Shown: positions 35,710 through 45,008 of the stretch, piece by piece
Layout: each line of letters opens with the position of its first letter
How positions within the stretch are numbered: the stretch's first letter is position 1
Origin: Clostridium yunnanense
Lineage (GTDB): Bacteria; Bacillota; Clostridia; Clostridiales; Clostridiaceae
Length of the DNA stretch: 64,000 nucleotides
Assembly (NCBI RefSeq): GCF_016595795.1
Contig: NZ_JAENHN010000048.1
Span: forward strand, 1 to 64,000
Direction: 5' to 3'
Translations under genes and position numbers: made by a program
The notes under the pieces: generated by a model
The model's input: only the letters and a program-made list of their open reading frames with translations
What the model was told of the DNA's origin: nothing
Database searches by the model: none

Positions 35710-38700
35710 TTATTTAACACTTCTTTTTCTAACTAAAACCCCTGCACCTAATGCTAACATCATTAATCCTAAAATTAATAATATATTGCTGTCAACAGTA
35801 GAACCGGTCTTAGGAAGTACTTGCTCACCAGCAGCAGCTTTTTCAGCAACAATAAATTTAGAGAAGTGAGCTGTTGTGAAGGTTACTTTATTGCCATCTA
35901 CTTTAGTGTCCATAATCTCAAATTTCTTTGTACTTTCATTATAGTAGAATACTGCAATATTATTTTTGTCTAATCCCTTAAGCTCTTCATCAGTTAATAT
36001 TAAAGATATTTGAGCCTTACCATCAGCAAAGTTGTGTATATCAACTTTAGAATCACCAGTTACTATCGATAATCCAAAATTATATACTTTCTTAACACCT
36101 TTAATATTTTTAGTTATATCATTGCCACTTTCAATACTAAAGTTTACAACTACTCTTGAACCATCTTTTAAAAGGCTCTTGCTTATTATTGAGAATGGAA
36201 TTACAGCATCAATATTTGTGCCTTTTACTTCTATACTTCCATTACCATTTTTAATAGCGTTTGTATCTGTAACTTCTAGAGTAAATCCTTTTGAAGCATC
36301 CTTTATCTCAATTACATTATTACCATTAGATATTTTTGATACTTGAATTATCTTCTTGCCATTTTCATCTGTTATAACAGTTCCACCTTGGTTGTTTCCG
36401 TTTCCAGGATTATTACCGTTATCTCCTGGATTGTTGTTACCACCATTACCTGGGTTATTGCCGTTATCCCCTGGATTGTTGTTGCCACCGTTGCCTGGGT
36501 TATTACCGTTATCCCCTGGCTGTTGTGGAACTTCCTTTACTATAACAGTTCTTTCTTTATTTATTACATTGCCTTCCTTATCAACTACTTTATATACAAC
36601 CTTGTAAGTTCCAGCCTTAGTTGTATCAACGTTATTTGAAACCACTTCAAGCTTAGAAGTTAAATCTTCTCCATTTATATCTATTGCTTTTACGCCATCT
36701 AGTGGATTAAACTTATCTCCTACCTTTATAGTTAAGTCATTTGTATCAATTGCTCCCATGCTTAAAACTCTTACTATAAAGAAACTTACTGATCTATTTC
36801 CAGCAGCATCAGTAGCAGCTACTTTTACTCTAAATACTCCATCCTTTGAAGTATCCACAACATGTGTTATTACTGCTTTAGCTGTAATATCTCCATCTTT
36901 ATTGTCTGTTATCTTCAATCCTAAAGCTTTTACAGGTTCAAAGTTAGTTCCTACAGGTAGGACTACGTTGTGACCTTCTATAACTGGTGCTATAGCATCT
37001 TCCTTAACAGTTACTTTAAAGCTCTTCTCAGCTTTGTTTCCTGAAATATCAGATACAGAAGCAATAACTTCATAAGTACCTGCTTTATTTACATCTAACT
37101 TGCTATCATCTAAAGTCACCTTACTAGTGATATCTCCATCCATATCATCTACTACACTAAGTCCTAAAGCTTTTATTAAGTCTGGTTTTTCACCTTGTTG
37201 AACTACGGCATCATTTCCATATATAGTAGGTGCGGTATTATCATTGGTGTATTTTAAAGTTAATGATCTTATATTAAATCCATCTACATCAACATAAACT
37301 CTTAAAGTTTGTACCCCAGCTTGAAGGTAAACAGGTGTTGAATCAGAATTAGCCCATTTATTCCAATCTCCTGTACTTGGCATTTTGGTTCTTCCAAGTT
37401 CCTTACCTTGACCATCTTGTAATACAGCTACAGGTACTGAACTTACTGAATCTGCATAGTTGTAAGATACTTTGTAAATGCCAGCTTTCTTAACATTAAC
37501 AGAGTAATCCATATATGATCCAACTGTTGTATCACCTATATTCTTTACTCCATCTTTATTCTCAATAGCATAACCTTTATCTCTTGAGCCACCAAATAAG
37601 CTATCTGCATTAATTACAGTTGTATCACCTGAATTATCTGCTTTGATTTCTTGAGGAGCCTGCTTCTTTGATATTTTTATTGAATCAAGAGTAAATCCTC
37701 CATTTACAACCTCTATTCTCAAAGTTTGAACTCCAGACTCTAATCTTACAGTATCCTTCACAGAAAGAGTATTACCCCAGAACTTAGCAAAGCTTAGTGT
37801 AGCTATATTTCCAGCTACATTTATATCCGGACCAACACTTAACTTTATTGCATTTGTAATTGCTGCATTATTATTAGCAGTATAAGTTATAGTATAATCC
37901 CCTGCTTCAGGAACATCTAAATAATAATCTACTCTGTTACCTGCTTGAACATCAGATTTAAGAGATCCCTTTGTTCTATATGCCATATCTTCAGTTAAAG
38001 TAAGGTCTTTATCACTCACTTTATATGGTGTAGGCTTTTGGTCACTCTTTTCACATGTAATTGAAGTTGTTAGAGTAGGATCATTTGTTGAATCACTATA
38101 AGCACTTGCAGGAACATTTACAACTAATGAAAGATCTTCATAGTATACTGCTCCCCAAGTTAAATTCAATCTTACATGAGTTGCATCTAAATACTCTACA
38201 GAAGTAAGCTTTACATACTTTCCTTCTACTGCAGGACCTGATATAGTAATACCTTCTACTTTATCTTTATTAAGTGTTCCTCCAGTTAGAGTAATATCTA
38301 CAGAACTTGTATTCATTGGTATAGCACTTGTTGCAGCTAGCTTCTCAACATCTGGATTAGCAGTTATTATAAAACTACTTCCTATATTATAGGTTTTATC
38401 TGATAAGCCTGAAACTTCTTTTGCAGACATTAATACATTTATAGTCTTATCATAATCAAAATCTAAGCTAGAACTTCCATGAAGTATGATCTTAGCAGCT
38501 GTGTCGTTAACCCTTGTAACCTCGTAATCTATACCTGCTGGTAGGTTTTCTAACTTCCAGTTAGCTTTTGTAAGTGTATCAGCAAACTTTCCATCATAAA
38601 GGTTTACGCTTATTACACTACCTTCTTCTTGGCCTTCATTTATAATGTTATTTGTAACTCCAATTGCAGAGCCCACTGTGAACCAATCTAAATTAAATCC

Positions 38701-41700
38701 ACTCTTAACTAAAAATCTAAGTGTATGCTCTCCCTTTGAAAGTGTAACTTTAGCATTTTCAACCTTCCAAGTCTTCCAACCACCAGTAGCTTGAAGGTTT
38801 ACTGTTTGTACTAATTTATTATCTGAATATAAATCAAAGGATGGTACACTGTTTTCTGATGCCATATTTAAATTTAAAGTATACTCACCATCTTCAGCTA
38901 CATTAACCTTGTATTCCATAAAGTCGTCTTGATCTACGAATCCAAGCTTATCATCTTCTATTACTATACCTTTTGAGTTAATATAGTTCTTACCTTCTAT
39001 TCTTCCTGGAAGATTATATATAGAAACTGCCTTCTCAACCTTAATATTCTTTATATTAAATTCACCTGCATCTATATTATATCTAATCTTCTGCAGACCT
39101 TTGCTTGTGAAATTGATTGTATTTTTAATTGTAAAGTAATTGCTCCAGGTACTGTTATCCCAAGCTGATTGCTGAACAAAAACATTAGTTAGTTCCTTAT
39201 CACCAAGCATAACATGTATCTGTCTATTCTTCTTAGCACCATCATCATAGTTTCCCCATGGTGTAGCTGTTTCAAAAGTCATGTTATATAAACCAGCTTC
39301 ATCTACATTTACATAATATTCAAGGTAATTTCCATCATGTACATATCCTACATGATCTCCTTCAACCTTTATATTTGAGCTTGCATCAGTAAAGTTAGCT
39401 GAACTGAAGGTTCCTGGTAACTTGTTTATTTTCTCTGCAGCTATTGGATTCCATTTGTAAGTAGCTACATTCTTTGCAGGTATTGTTCCAGTGATTTGTG
39501 TACCGCTGCTTGTTAACTTGAAAGATTGTGCATTTTCTGTTTGGTTAACTACAACTGCAACTAATGAACCATCTGGATTTTTAAATACAACATTTGTTAC
39601 TGTATCCTTTGAGCCATAATTACTATCTATTCTTACAGCTCCTGGTTTTATAAACTTAGAAAATTGTCCTGTTATATAATATTCAGGAGTAGCCCAATAA
39701 TTATTACGGTCATTTGCATCTGCCACGAACATTGTAGGGTCTGGAGTTCCAGTCCATTGTTCTGGAGAAATATTGCTATCTAGCATTGTTACCCATGAAT
39801 TATAACTTTCAGCATAATTTCTGTAGTATTGAATAATTCTATCAGCTCCAGAAGTTCCCCAAACTGATCTTTCAGTTAGATTTACAGAATGACCTGGGAA
39901 CATATCATGAACTTGTGTCATAGCTGTTGGCTCTCCACCATAATCATGGAAGGCTATACCATCTATTGCAGCTTTTCCAGCATCGTTATTCATTGCTTGA
40001 GAGGCAAAGCTTACTCCGCTATCAAAATTATGATCAAATGCCCAAATCTTAATTTCTTTACCCTTTAGTATTTCACTCTTAGCTATATCAGCTTTAATTG
40101 CTATAGCTAATTTTTGCTCTTGCTCTGGTGTCATAGCGCAGCTTGGATAATCAATTTGAAGTCCTGGTTCATTTTGAAGAGTCATAGCATATATAGGAAT
40201 TCCTAATTTTTCATACTCCTCAAAGTATCTAGTGTAATACTTAGCAGCATCAGCAATGTGAGCATCGCTTAGCTTACCACCTTTTATTAACTTCCCATTA
40301 TTTTGATAGCTCTCACTACTACTTGTTTGATCTTTCATCCAACCTGGAGGTGTCCATGGTGATGAGAACAACTTAAGATTTGGATTGATTTTTAATGCTT
40401 CTTTTATTGTTGCTACTATATTGTAGTCAATATCTTTTTGTATAGAGAAGCCCTTACCAGTAGTATTGTACCAATCTGGTCCTGAAGCCCCTGGAACATT
40501 ATCGTAATATGTGTAGAATTCTCTTCCTGTAAAATCTGCTGTACCTATAGTAAGTCTCATTAAACTCATCCCTGCACCAGTTACAGGATCAACCAATTTC
40601 TTTAAAAACTCTGTTCTTTTTTCTGGTGACATCTTAGAGATATTATTAATTGTTGATTCTTCTAAAGAAGTCCCCATACCTAAGAAGCTTTGGTATTGCT
40701 TTGAAGGATCAATCTGTATATTTGTTATCTTTGAATCATCTTGTGAAGTTATATCAAGATTATCTTTCTTTGTTAAAGTATTTGATAAATCCTTTGGAGC
40801 ATCATACCAGCTCATACTTCCTGATTGCTCTGAAGAACTCATATATACTTCAACAGCTCCTGATTTTATAACTGGACCTGAAGGTGTAGTTCCTGGATTT
40901 TGTCCACCACCATTATCATTTCCAGTCTCTTCATAATCACCGATCCTAGTGAAGTTTATCCAATTGATATTGAAGTTTCCGTTTCCAGCCTTAAAGGTTA
41001 GACTTTGCTTTCCAGCCTTTAGATTTGCAATTCCTTCAACAGTCTTCCAATTTTGCCATCCACCTGTATCTGGCACAGTTGCTTTTGTAAGATTTTTAGT
41101 ACCTAAAAATAATTGAGCACCATCCTTTGATCCACCTGGACTTGCTACTCTAAATTCAACCTTATACTTTCCATCTTGAGCCACATTTACATCATAATTC
41201 ATCCAGTCTCCACCATCTATATAACCAAGGTTCTTTCCACCACCCTGGTCACTAGTGTTTTCACTCTGAATGCCATTCATACTCGTATAAGCTTCAGCCT
41301 CAACTTTTCCTGGGATAGCTATTGAGTTATCTGGTTGTGTTGGTTTTTGTGGTAATACTGCAGTTTGTCCTTTTTTAAGCCCATATCCAAACTTAAATAA
41401 AGCTTTTCCATTATCATTTTTGCTTGTTATATCAGAAGCATACCATGGCCAAGTTATATTTAATTTACCTGTAAAATCATAGTTTCCAAATAAAACATCA
41501 GCAACTCCTTGTCCTTCTGTTCCTGGAAGCCATGCTTCTACTAGTCCATCCATGCCATCTATTTGATCTGCTATAGTTAAAGGTCTTCCTGAAACTAATA
41601 CCACTACAACAGGAAGCTTTGGATTAGTCTCTTTTATATTTTTAAGAGTTGTTAAATCATCTGAATCTAACTTTAAAGCATCTGGAGATCTGTCTCCATC

Positions 41701-43218
41701 AGTTTCTGCATAAGGCTTCTCACCTATAACAACCACTGCCACATCATTATCTGTTGATGCTCTACCACGCATATTATAAGTTACTTTAGTATCGCTACCT
41801 ACTGCATTCTTAATTCCTTGTAGTATTGTAGTTCCAGTAGTTGTGTTTCCAGCAGCTCCCTGCCAGGTTATGGTCCATCCACCACATTGAATTCCTATAT
41901 CATCAGCACTTTTTCCTGCTACAAGTATATTCTTTTTATCTTTTAACTTTCCAACTATATCATTATCATTCTTTAATAATACTAAAGATTCTCTCACTGC
42001 TTGTCTTGCTATATCTCTATGAGCCTCTGATCCTACAGTTTTAAGCAAATCTCTTTGTGCATACGCATCTTCAAACAAACCTTGCTCAAATTTAACTTTT
42101 AATATTCTTGTTACTGCATCATTGATTCTGTCCTGTGAAACTTCATTTTTTTCAGCTAAGTCCTTTAGATTTGTAATGAAGCTTCTCCATGAATTTGGAA
42201 TCATAGCCATATCAATTCCTGCATTTACAGCTTGCTTTATCTTATCTCTTTCAGTACCTGAAAGTTGAGCTATTCCTTCATAATCTGATACTACAATTCC
42301 TTTAAAACCTAGTTGCTGTTTTAAAACTTTAGTAATAAGATCAGCACTTCCATGGCACTTTTCTCCATTTATACTATTGTAAGAAACCATAACTGATCTA
42401 GCACCAGCATTTATTGCTGCTATATATGGTGGAAGCAATTCATTTTTTAGAGTTTCATCAAGATTGCTAATCACAGCATTACCTTGATTTACTCCATCAG
42501 TAGTCAAGCCTTCACCAATATAATGTTTTGCCGTAGCAATTACAGTATTATTCTTTTTAAGAGTTCTGCTTGGGTCATCCCCCTGTAAACCTTTTACATA
42601 CGCCTCTCCAAGGTTTGAAGCTAGGGCTGAAGTTTCTCCAAAGGTTTCATAAGTTCTTCCCCATCTTTCATTGTGAGCTATTCCAAGTGTAGGTGCAAAA
42701 GTCCAAGTTACACCCGTAGCTCTCATTTCCTCAGCAGTTGCTTGACCAATCTTCTTTACTATATCAGCATCTCCTGATGCACCAAGCCCTATGTTATGTG
42801 GAAAAATTGTTGCTCCAAAAACATTATTATGTCCATGAACAGCATCTACTCCATATAATATTGGAATTCCAAGTCTAGTTTCTGATGCAGCTTTTTGGAA
42901 TCCATCCACCATATTAGCCCAGCTCTCAGCAGTATTTGGAGTAGGAAGTGATCCGCCTCCACTTAAAATTGAGCCAAGAAAATAATTTTTCACATCTTCT
43001 GTAGTAGCTGTCTTTCTTTCAGCCTGTACCATTTGTCCTATCTTTTCATCAAGTGTCATTCTAGATATAAGGTCATTTACTCTTTCATCCACTGAAAGTC
43101 TAGAATCTAGATATTTAGGAGCGTCCTCTGCTTTAACAATGGATGCTACTCCATTTCCTAGAACCATAGTTGTAACGAAGGTTGCTGTTAAAAATCTGGA
43201 TAACCACTTTTTTAACAT
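35710..43218 (-). CDS. Giant LPXTG-anchored GH3-CBM6-GH30 glycosidase
   Basis: A 2,502-residue surface enzyme. The signal peptide is 1-30. GH3 N-domain about 40-360 (nucleophile Asp312 in VVSDYEGIAQ) and GH3 C-domain about 390-600. CBM6-like domain about 634-757 and a Gly/Asn linker. GH30 domain about 828-1253, with Glu1017 (LQNEPG) as acid/base and Glu1116 (LTERSVWG) as nucleophile. Then further CBM6-like and X2-like beta-sandwiches (about 1263-1990), three Ig-like domains of the DUF5011 type (about 1991-2229), a tandem PGDNGNNPGNGGNNN linker, a final beta domain, and the sortase signal LPKTG (2468-2472) with a helix and RKRSVK tail. Two beta-glycosidases in one chain suggest an endo/exo pair on a beta-glucan; the substrate is not proven. 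AAGGGGGG precedes the ATG. Confidence 0.9.
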   Translation of the reverse strand: MLKKWLSRFLTATFVTTMVLGNGVASIVKAEDAPKYLDSRLSVDERVNDLISRMTLDEKIGQMVQAERKTATTEDVKNYFLGSILSGGGSLPTPNTAESWANMVDGFQKAASETRLGIPILYGVDAVHGHNNVFGATIFPHNIGLGASGDADIVKKIGQATAEEMRATGVTWTFAPTLGIAHNERWGRTYETFGETSALASNLGEAYVKGLQGDDPSRTLKKNNTVIATAKHYIGEGLTTDGVNQGNAVISNLDETLKNELLPPYIAAINAGARSVMVSYNSINGEKCHGSADLITKVLKQQLGFKGIVVSDYEGIAQLSGTERDKIKQAVNAGIDMAMIPNSWRSFITNLKDLAEKNEVSQDRINDAVTRILKVKFEQGLFEDAYAQRDLLKTVGSEAHRDIARQAVRESLVLLKNDNDIVGKLKDKKNILVAGKSADDIGIQCGGWTITWQGAAGNTTTGTTILQGIKNAVGSDTKVTYNMRGRASTDNDVAVVVIGEKPYAETDGDRSPDALKLDSDDLTTLKNIKETNPKLPVVVVLVSGRPLTIADQIDGMDGLVEAWLPGTEGQGVADVLFGNYDFTGKLNITWPWYASDITSKNDNGKALFKFGYGLKKGQTAVLPQKPTQPDNSIAIPGKVEAEAYTSMNGIQSENTSDQGGGKNLGYIDGGDWMNYDVNVAQDGKYKVEFRVASPGGSKDGAQLFLGTKNLTKATVPDTGGWQNWKTVEGIANLKAGKQSLTFKAGNGNFNINWINFTRIGDYEETGNDNGGGQNPGTTPSGPVIKSGAVEVYMSSSEQSGSMSWYDAPKDLSNTLTKKDNLDITSQDDSKITNIQIDPSKQYQSFLGMGTSLEESTINNISKMSPEKRTEFLKKLVDPVTGAGMSLMRLTIGTADFTGREFYTYYDNVPGASGPDWYNTTGKGFSIQKDIDYNIVATIKEALKINPNLKLFSSPWTPPGWMKDQTSSSESYQNNGKLIKGGKLSDAHIADAAKYYTRYFEEYEKLGIPIYAMTLQNEPGLQIDYPSCAMTPEQEQKLAIAIKADIAKSEILKGKEIKIWAFDHNFDSGVSFASQAMNNDAGKAAIDGIAFHDYGGEPTAMTQVHDMFPGHSVNLTERSVWGTSGADRIIQYYRNYAESYNSWVTMLDSNISPEQWTGTPDPTMFVADANDRNNYWATPEYYITGQFSKFIKPGAVRIDSNYGSKDTVTNVVFKNPDGSLVAVVVNQTENAQSFKLTSSGTQITGTIPAKNVATYKWNPIAAEKINKLPGTFSSANFTDASSNIKVEGDHVGYVHDGNYLEYYVNVDEAGLYNMTFETATPWGNYDDGAKKNRQIHVMLGDKELTNVFVQQSAWDNSTWSNYFTIKNTINFTSKGLQKIRYNIDAGEFNIKNIKVEKAVSIYNLPGRIEGKNYINSKGIVIEDDKLGFVDQDDFMEYKVNVAEDGEYTLNLNMASENSVPSFDLYSDNKLVQTVNLQATGGWKTWKVENAKVTLSKGEHTLRFLVKSGFNLDWFTVGSAIGVTNNIINEGQEEGSVISVNLYDGKFADTLTKANWKLENLPAGIDYEVTRVNDTAAKIILHGSSSLDFDYDKTINVLMSAKEVSGLSDKTYNIGSSFIITANPDVEKLAATSAIPMNTSSVDITLTGGTLNKDKVEGITISGPAVEGKYVKLTSVEYLDATHVRLNLTWGAVYYEDLSLVVNVPASAYSDSTNDPTLTTSITCEKSDQKPTPYKVSDKDLTLTEDMAYRTKGSLKSDVQAGNRVDYYLDVPEAGDYTITYTANNNAAITNAIKLSVGPDINVAGNIATLSFAKFWGNTLSVKDTVRLESGVQTLRIEVVNGGFTLDSIKISKKQAPQEIKADNSGDTTVINADSLFGGSRDKGYAIENKDGVKNIGDTTVGSYMDYSVNVKKAGIYKVSYNYADSVSSVPVAVLQDGQGKELGRTKMPSTGDWNKWANSDSTPVYLQAGVQTLRVYVDVDGFNIRSLTLKYTNDNTAPTIYGNDAVVQQGEKPDLIKALGLSVVDDMDGDITSKVTLDDSKLDVNKAGTYEVIASVSDISGNKAEKSFKVTVKEDAIAPVIEGHNVVLPVGTNFEPVKALGLKITDNKDGDITAKAVITHVVDTSKDGVFRVKVAATDAAGNRSVSFFIVRVLSMGAIDTNDLTIKVGDKFNPLDGVKAIDINGEDLTSKLEVVSNNVDTTKAGTYKVVYKVVDKEGNVINKERTVIVKEVPQQPGDNGNNPGNGGNNNPGDNGNNPGNGGNNNPGDNGNNPGNGNNQGGTVITDENGKKIIQVSKISNGNNVIEIKDASKGFTLEVTDTNAIKNGNGSIEVKGTNIDAVIPFSIISKSLLKDGSRVVVNFSIESGNDITKNIKGVKKVYNFGLSIVTGDSKVDIHNFADGKAQISLILTDEELKGLDKNNIAVFYYNESTKKFEIMDTKVDGNKVTFTTAHFSKFIVAEKAAAGEQVLPKTGSTVDSNILLILGLMMLALGAGVLVRKRSVK
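36395..36525. repeat. Tandem 45-bp repeat in the linker of the giant glycosidase
   Basis: About three units encode PGDNGNNPGNGGNNN. It forms a flexible Pro/Gly/Asn wall-spanning linker before the C-terminal domain and LPKTG anchor. Such repeats can change number by slippage. Confidence 0.85.
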
Positions 43219-43315
43219 ATTTATTATTCCCCCCTTAAATGTTTAATCTTCTCTCTAATCTTTACCTTTAACTCTTTGTACTTATGTTATTCATTTAAAA
43301 TTACACCTAGTACAA

Positions 43316-44665
43316 TCATTTTACATTGCTTATATTTTCACTCTTTACCTCCTTATCTATCTCTTTTAGAAAGTAATCTGGGTTTATTCTTCCTGCTGCC
43401 AACTGATAGCATAGTTCTTCTATGGTCAACTTAAAATTTGGAGTCAAGCTATCATGCCATGAGGTGCCACTCAATGATTTAGAATTATTGAGTATGCTTA
43501 CCAATTCTTTTTGTATCTTTGTTTCTTTTTTATTTGAATAGTTCTCATACTTCTGTGCAGGAACTATTAACCCCTTTTCAAAACCTTTCTTAGCCCAATT
43601 TTCTGGTTTCATTAAATACTCTAAAAACTCTATAGCTTCATCCTTAACCTTAGATCTAGAAGAGATGGCGTAACCTCCACCATTCCAAGCAATCAGAGCA
43701 TCATCATTAACCTTAGGCTGTAATATTAAAGGTATCTTACTTACCTCCATTTGACTTCTAAACTCCTCAGGTAATCCTGTATTGTTTACCATTCCAATCT
43801 CCCATGAACCTGTGTATATCATTGCGCTCTCTTTTTTTGTAAATAAATTCATAGAAGTATTGTAATCAAGCTGTGTCATTGTGTCTTCGATGCCGCAAGC
43901 ATCTATAAGTAGCTTTAGATCTTCTGCTGCTTTTTTAAATACAGGATTGTCTATAAAACTCTCCTTACAATGTATAGCATCATATATAAAGCTTTGATCT
44001 TGTCCCTCCATAAGCACTAATTCTTGATATAGTAGTGCCAATGGCCACTTATCCTTGATATTTATAGTAATTGGAATAATTCCTTTATCTTTAAAGCTCT
44101 TGCAAACCTCAATAAGTTCTTTAAAGTTTTTCGGAATATCTATTCCATTTTTATCAAATAAGTCTTTATTATAGTAAAGAACCATATAGTCCATACTTTT
44201 AGGCACACCATATAGTCTTCCATCAAGACTAAAGCCTTCTAAGGCGCCATCTTTAAATTCATCTTTTTTGAACTTCTTAGTATCTAACTCGCAAGCATAT
44301 CCCCCCTTCATCACTGGGTAGAAAAACGAAGGCTGTCCCCACACAAAAAATATATCTGGCAAATTATCACTTATGGCATATGCCTTGAATCTCTGTTTGT
44401 AAGGTTCATCTTGATATGCTTCCACTTCAATATTTACATTACTATTTTCAGTCATATATTTATCTATTAATAGCTGCTCAAGCTTCCCTTGACCTGATTC
44501 TCTTTCTGGTAAGTTAGATAAAAATCTTATAGTAACTTTTCTATCTTTATGATAACCTTTACTTGATGTAGTACTAATAATATCGCTGCTACAACTAGTA
44601 CAAGTAACCACAATAAACACTGCTATTACTATATATCTAATAATTCTATAACTTTTTATTTTCAT
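43316..44665 (-). CDS. Sugar-binding lipoprotein (ABC family 1 SBP) without transporter genes
   Basis: A 449-residue extracellular solute-binding protein (SBP_bac_1 type). It has a hydrophobic signal ending in the lipobox TCTSC, so the mature protein would be lipid-anchored at the Cys. The body has the usual blocks: PDIFFVWGQPSFFYPVMKG near residue 105, GRLYGVPKSMDYMVLYYNKDLFDK near 150, and ALIAWNGGGYAISSRSK near 325. The ATG at 44665 has GGAG upstream; TTG at 44677 is in frame but lies before that site. No ABC permease or ATPase is beside it. It lies upstream of the giant glycosidase on the same strand and divergent from the YesM/YesN pair, so it may deliver sugar to the sensor or to a transporter elsewhere. 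Confidence 0.85.
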   Translation of the reverse strand: MKIKSYRIIRYIVIAVFIVVTCTSCSSDIISTTSSKGYHKDRKVTIRFLSNLPERESGQGKLEQLLIDKYMTENSNVNIEVEAYQDEPYKQRFKAYAISDNLPDIFFVWGQPSFFYPVMKGGYACELDTKKFKKDEFKDGALEGFSLDGRLYGVPKSMDYMVLYYNKDLFDKNGIDIPKNFKELIEVCKSFKDKGIIPITINIKDKWPLALLYQELVLMEGQDQSFIYDAIHCKESFIDNPVFKKAAEDLKLLIDACGIEDTMTQLDYNTSMNLFTKKESAMIYTGSWEIGMVNNTGLPEEFRSQMEVSKIPLILQPKVNDDALIAWNGGGYAISSRSKVKDEAIEFLEYLMKPENWAKKGFEKGLIVPAQKYENYSNKKETKIQKELVSILNNSKSLSGTSWHDSLTPNFKLTIEELCYQLAAGRINPDYFLKEIDKEVKSENISNVK

Positions 44666-44830
44666 ATATTTCTCCAATTTGCATATGACTTTATCTACTA
44701 CTGTGTACTAGAATTTATAAATATAGTTAATCTACAGAGTAATTATATAAACCTTAGGCAAAAATTAGTAGTATCCAAAATTCAGAAAGTGGTATTATTT
44801 TTCAGAACTTAAAGTTTATTTAATAATAAG
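44666..44830. other. Divergent regulatory region, SBP side
   Basis: It holds the SBP leader and a TATAAT-like box on the minus strand near 44745, without a convincing -35. Nothing else is recognisable. Confidence 0.3.
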
Positions 44831-44910
44831 TTTAGGTGCTGTCAAAGAACTGTGTTGAAATTAAGTGGTCACGCATCCAATGTTTTAATGAGCTTAAATA
44901 TAGCCTAAAT
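44831..44910. repeat. Palindromic intergenic repeat, family B, copy 2
   Basis: AGGTGCTGTCAAAGAACTGT then GTTGAAATTAAGTGGTCACG and TGTTTTAATGAGCTT match the copy at 17049-17150. The right half is lost. It lies between the divergent SBP and yesM genes. Confidence 0.6.
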
Positions 44911-44933
44911 TTAATAAGTTAACCTTCCGTAAA

Positions 44934-44962
44934 TTGAAACAATATTTCTTTTAATGTAAAAT
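44934..44962 (+). promoter_or_regulatory. Predicted promoter of the yesM-yesN pair
   Basis: TTGAAA (44934-44939), a 17-base spacer, and TAAAAT (44957-44962) fit a vegetative sigma-A promoter. The transcript start would fall about 40 bases before the yesM-like ATG. Confidence 0.6.
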
Positions 44963-45008
44963 ATATATGAAACAAAAATCAATCTATACCATATAGAAGG
45001 AGTCATAT

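Noticed and set aside
36395-36525. Possible CRISPR array (regular repeats)
   Set aside because: The units are contiguous 45-bp coding repeats without unique spacers, and they encode a linker peptide.
36343-36639. Plus-strand ORFs of 83-104 codons opposite the giant glycosidase
   Set aside because: They mirror the Pro/Gly/Asn repeat region and neighbouring codons of the real minus-strand gene; low-complexity antisense shadow.
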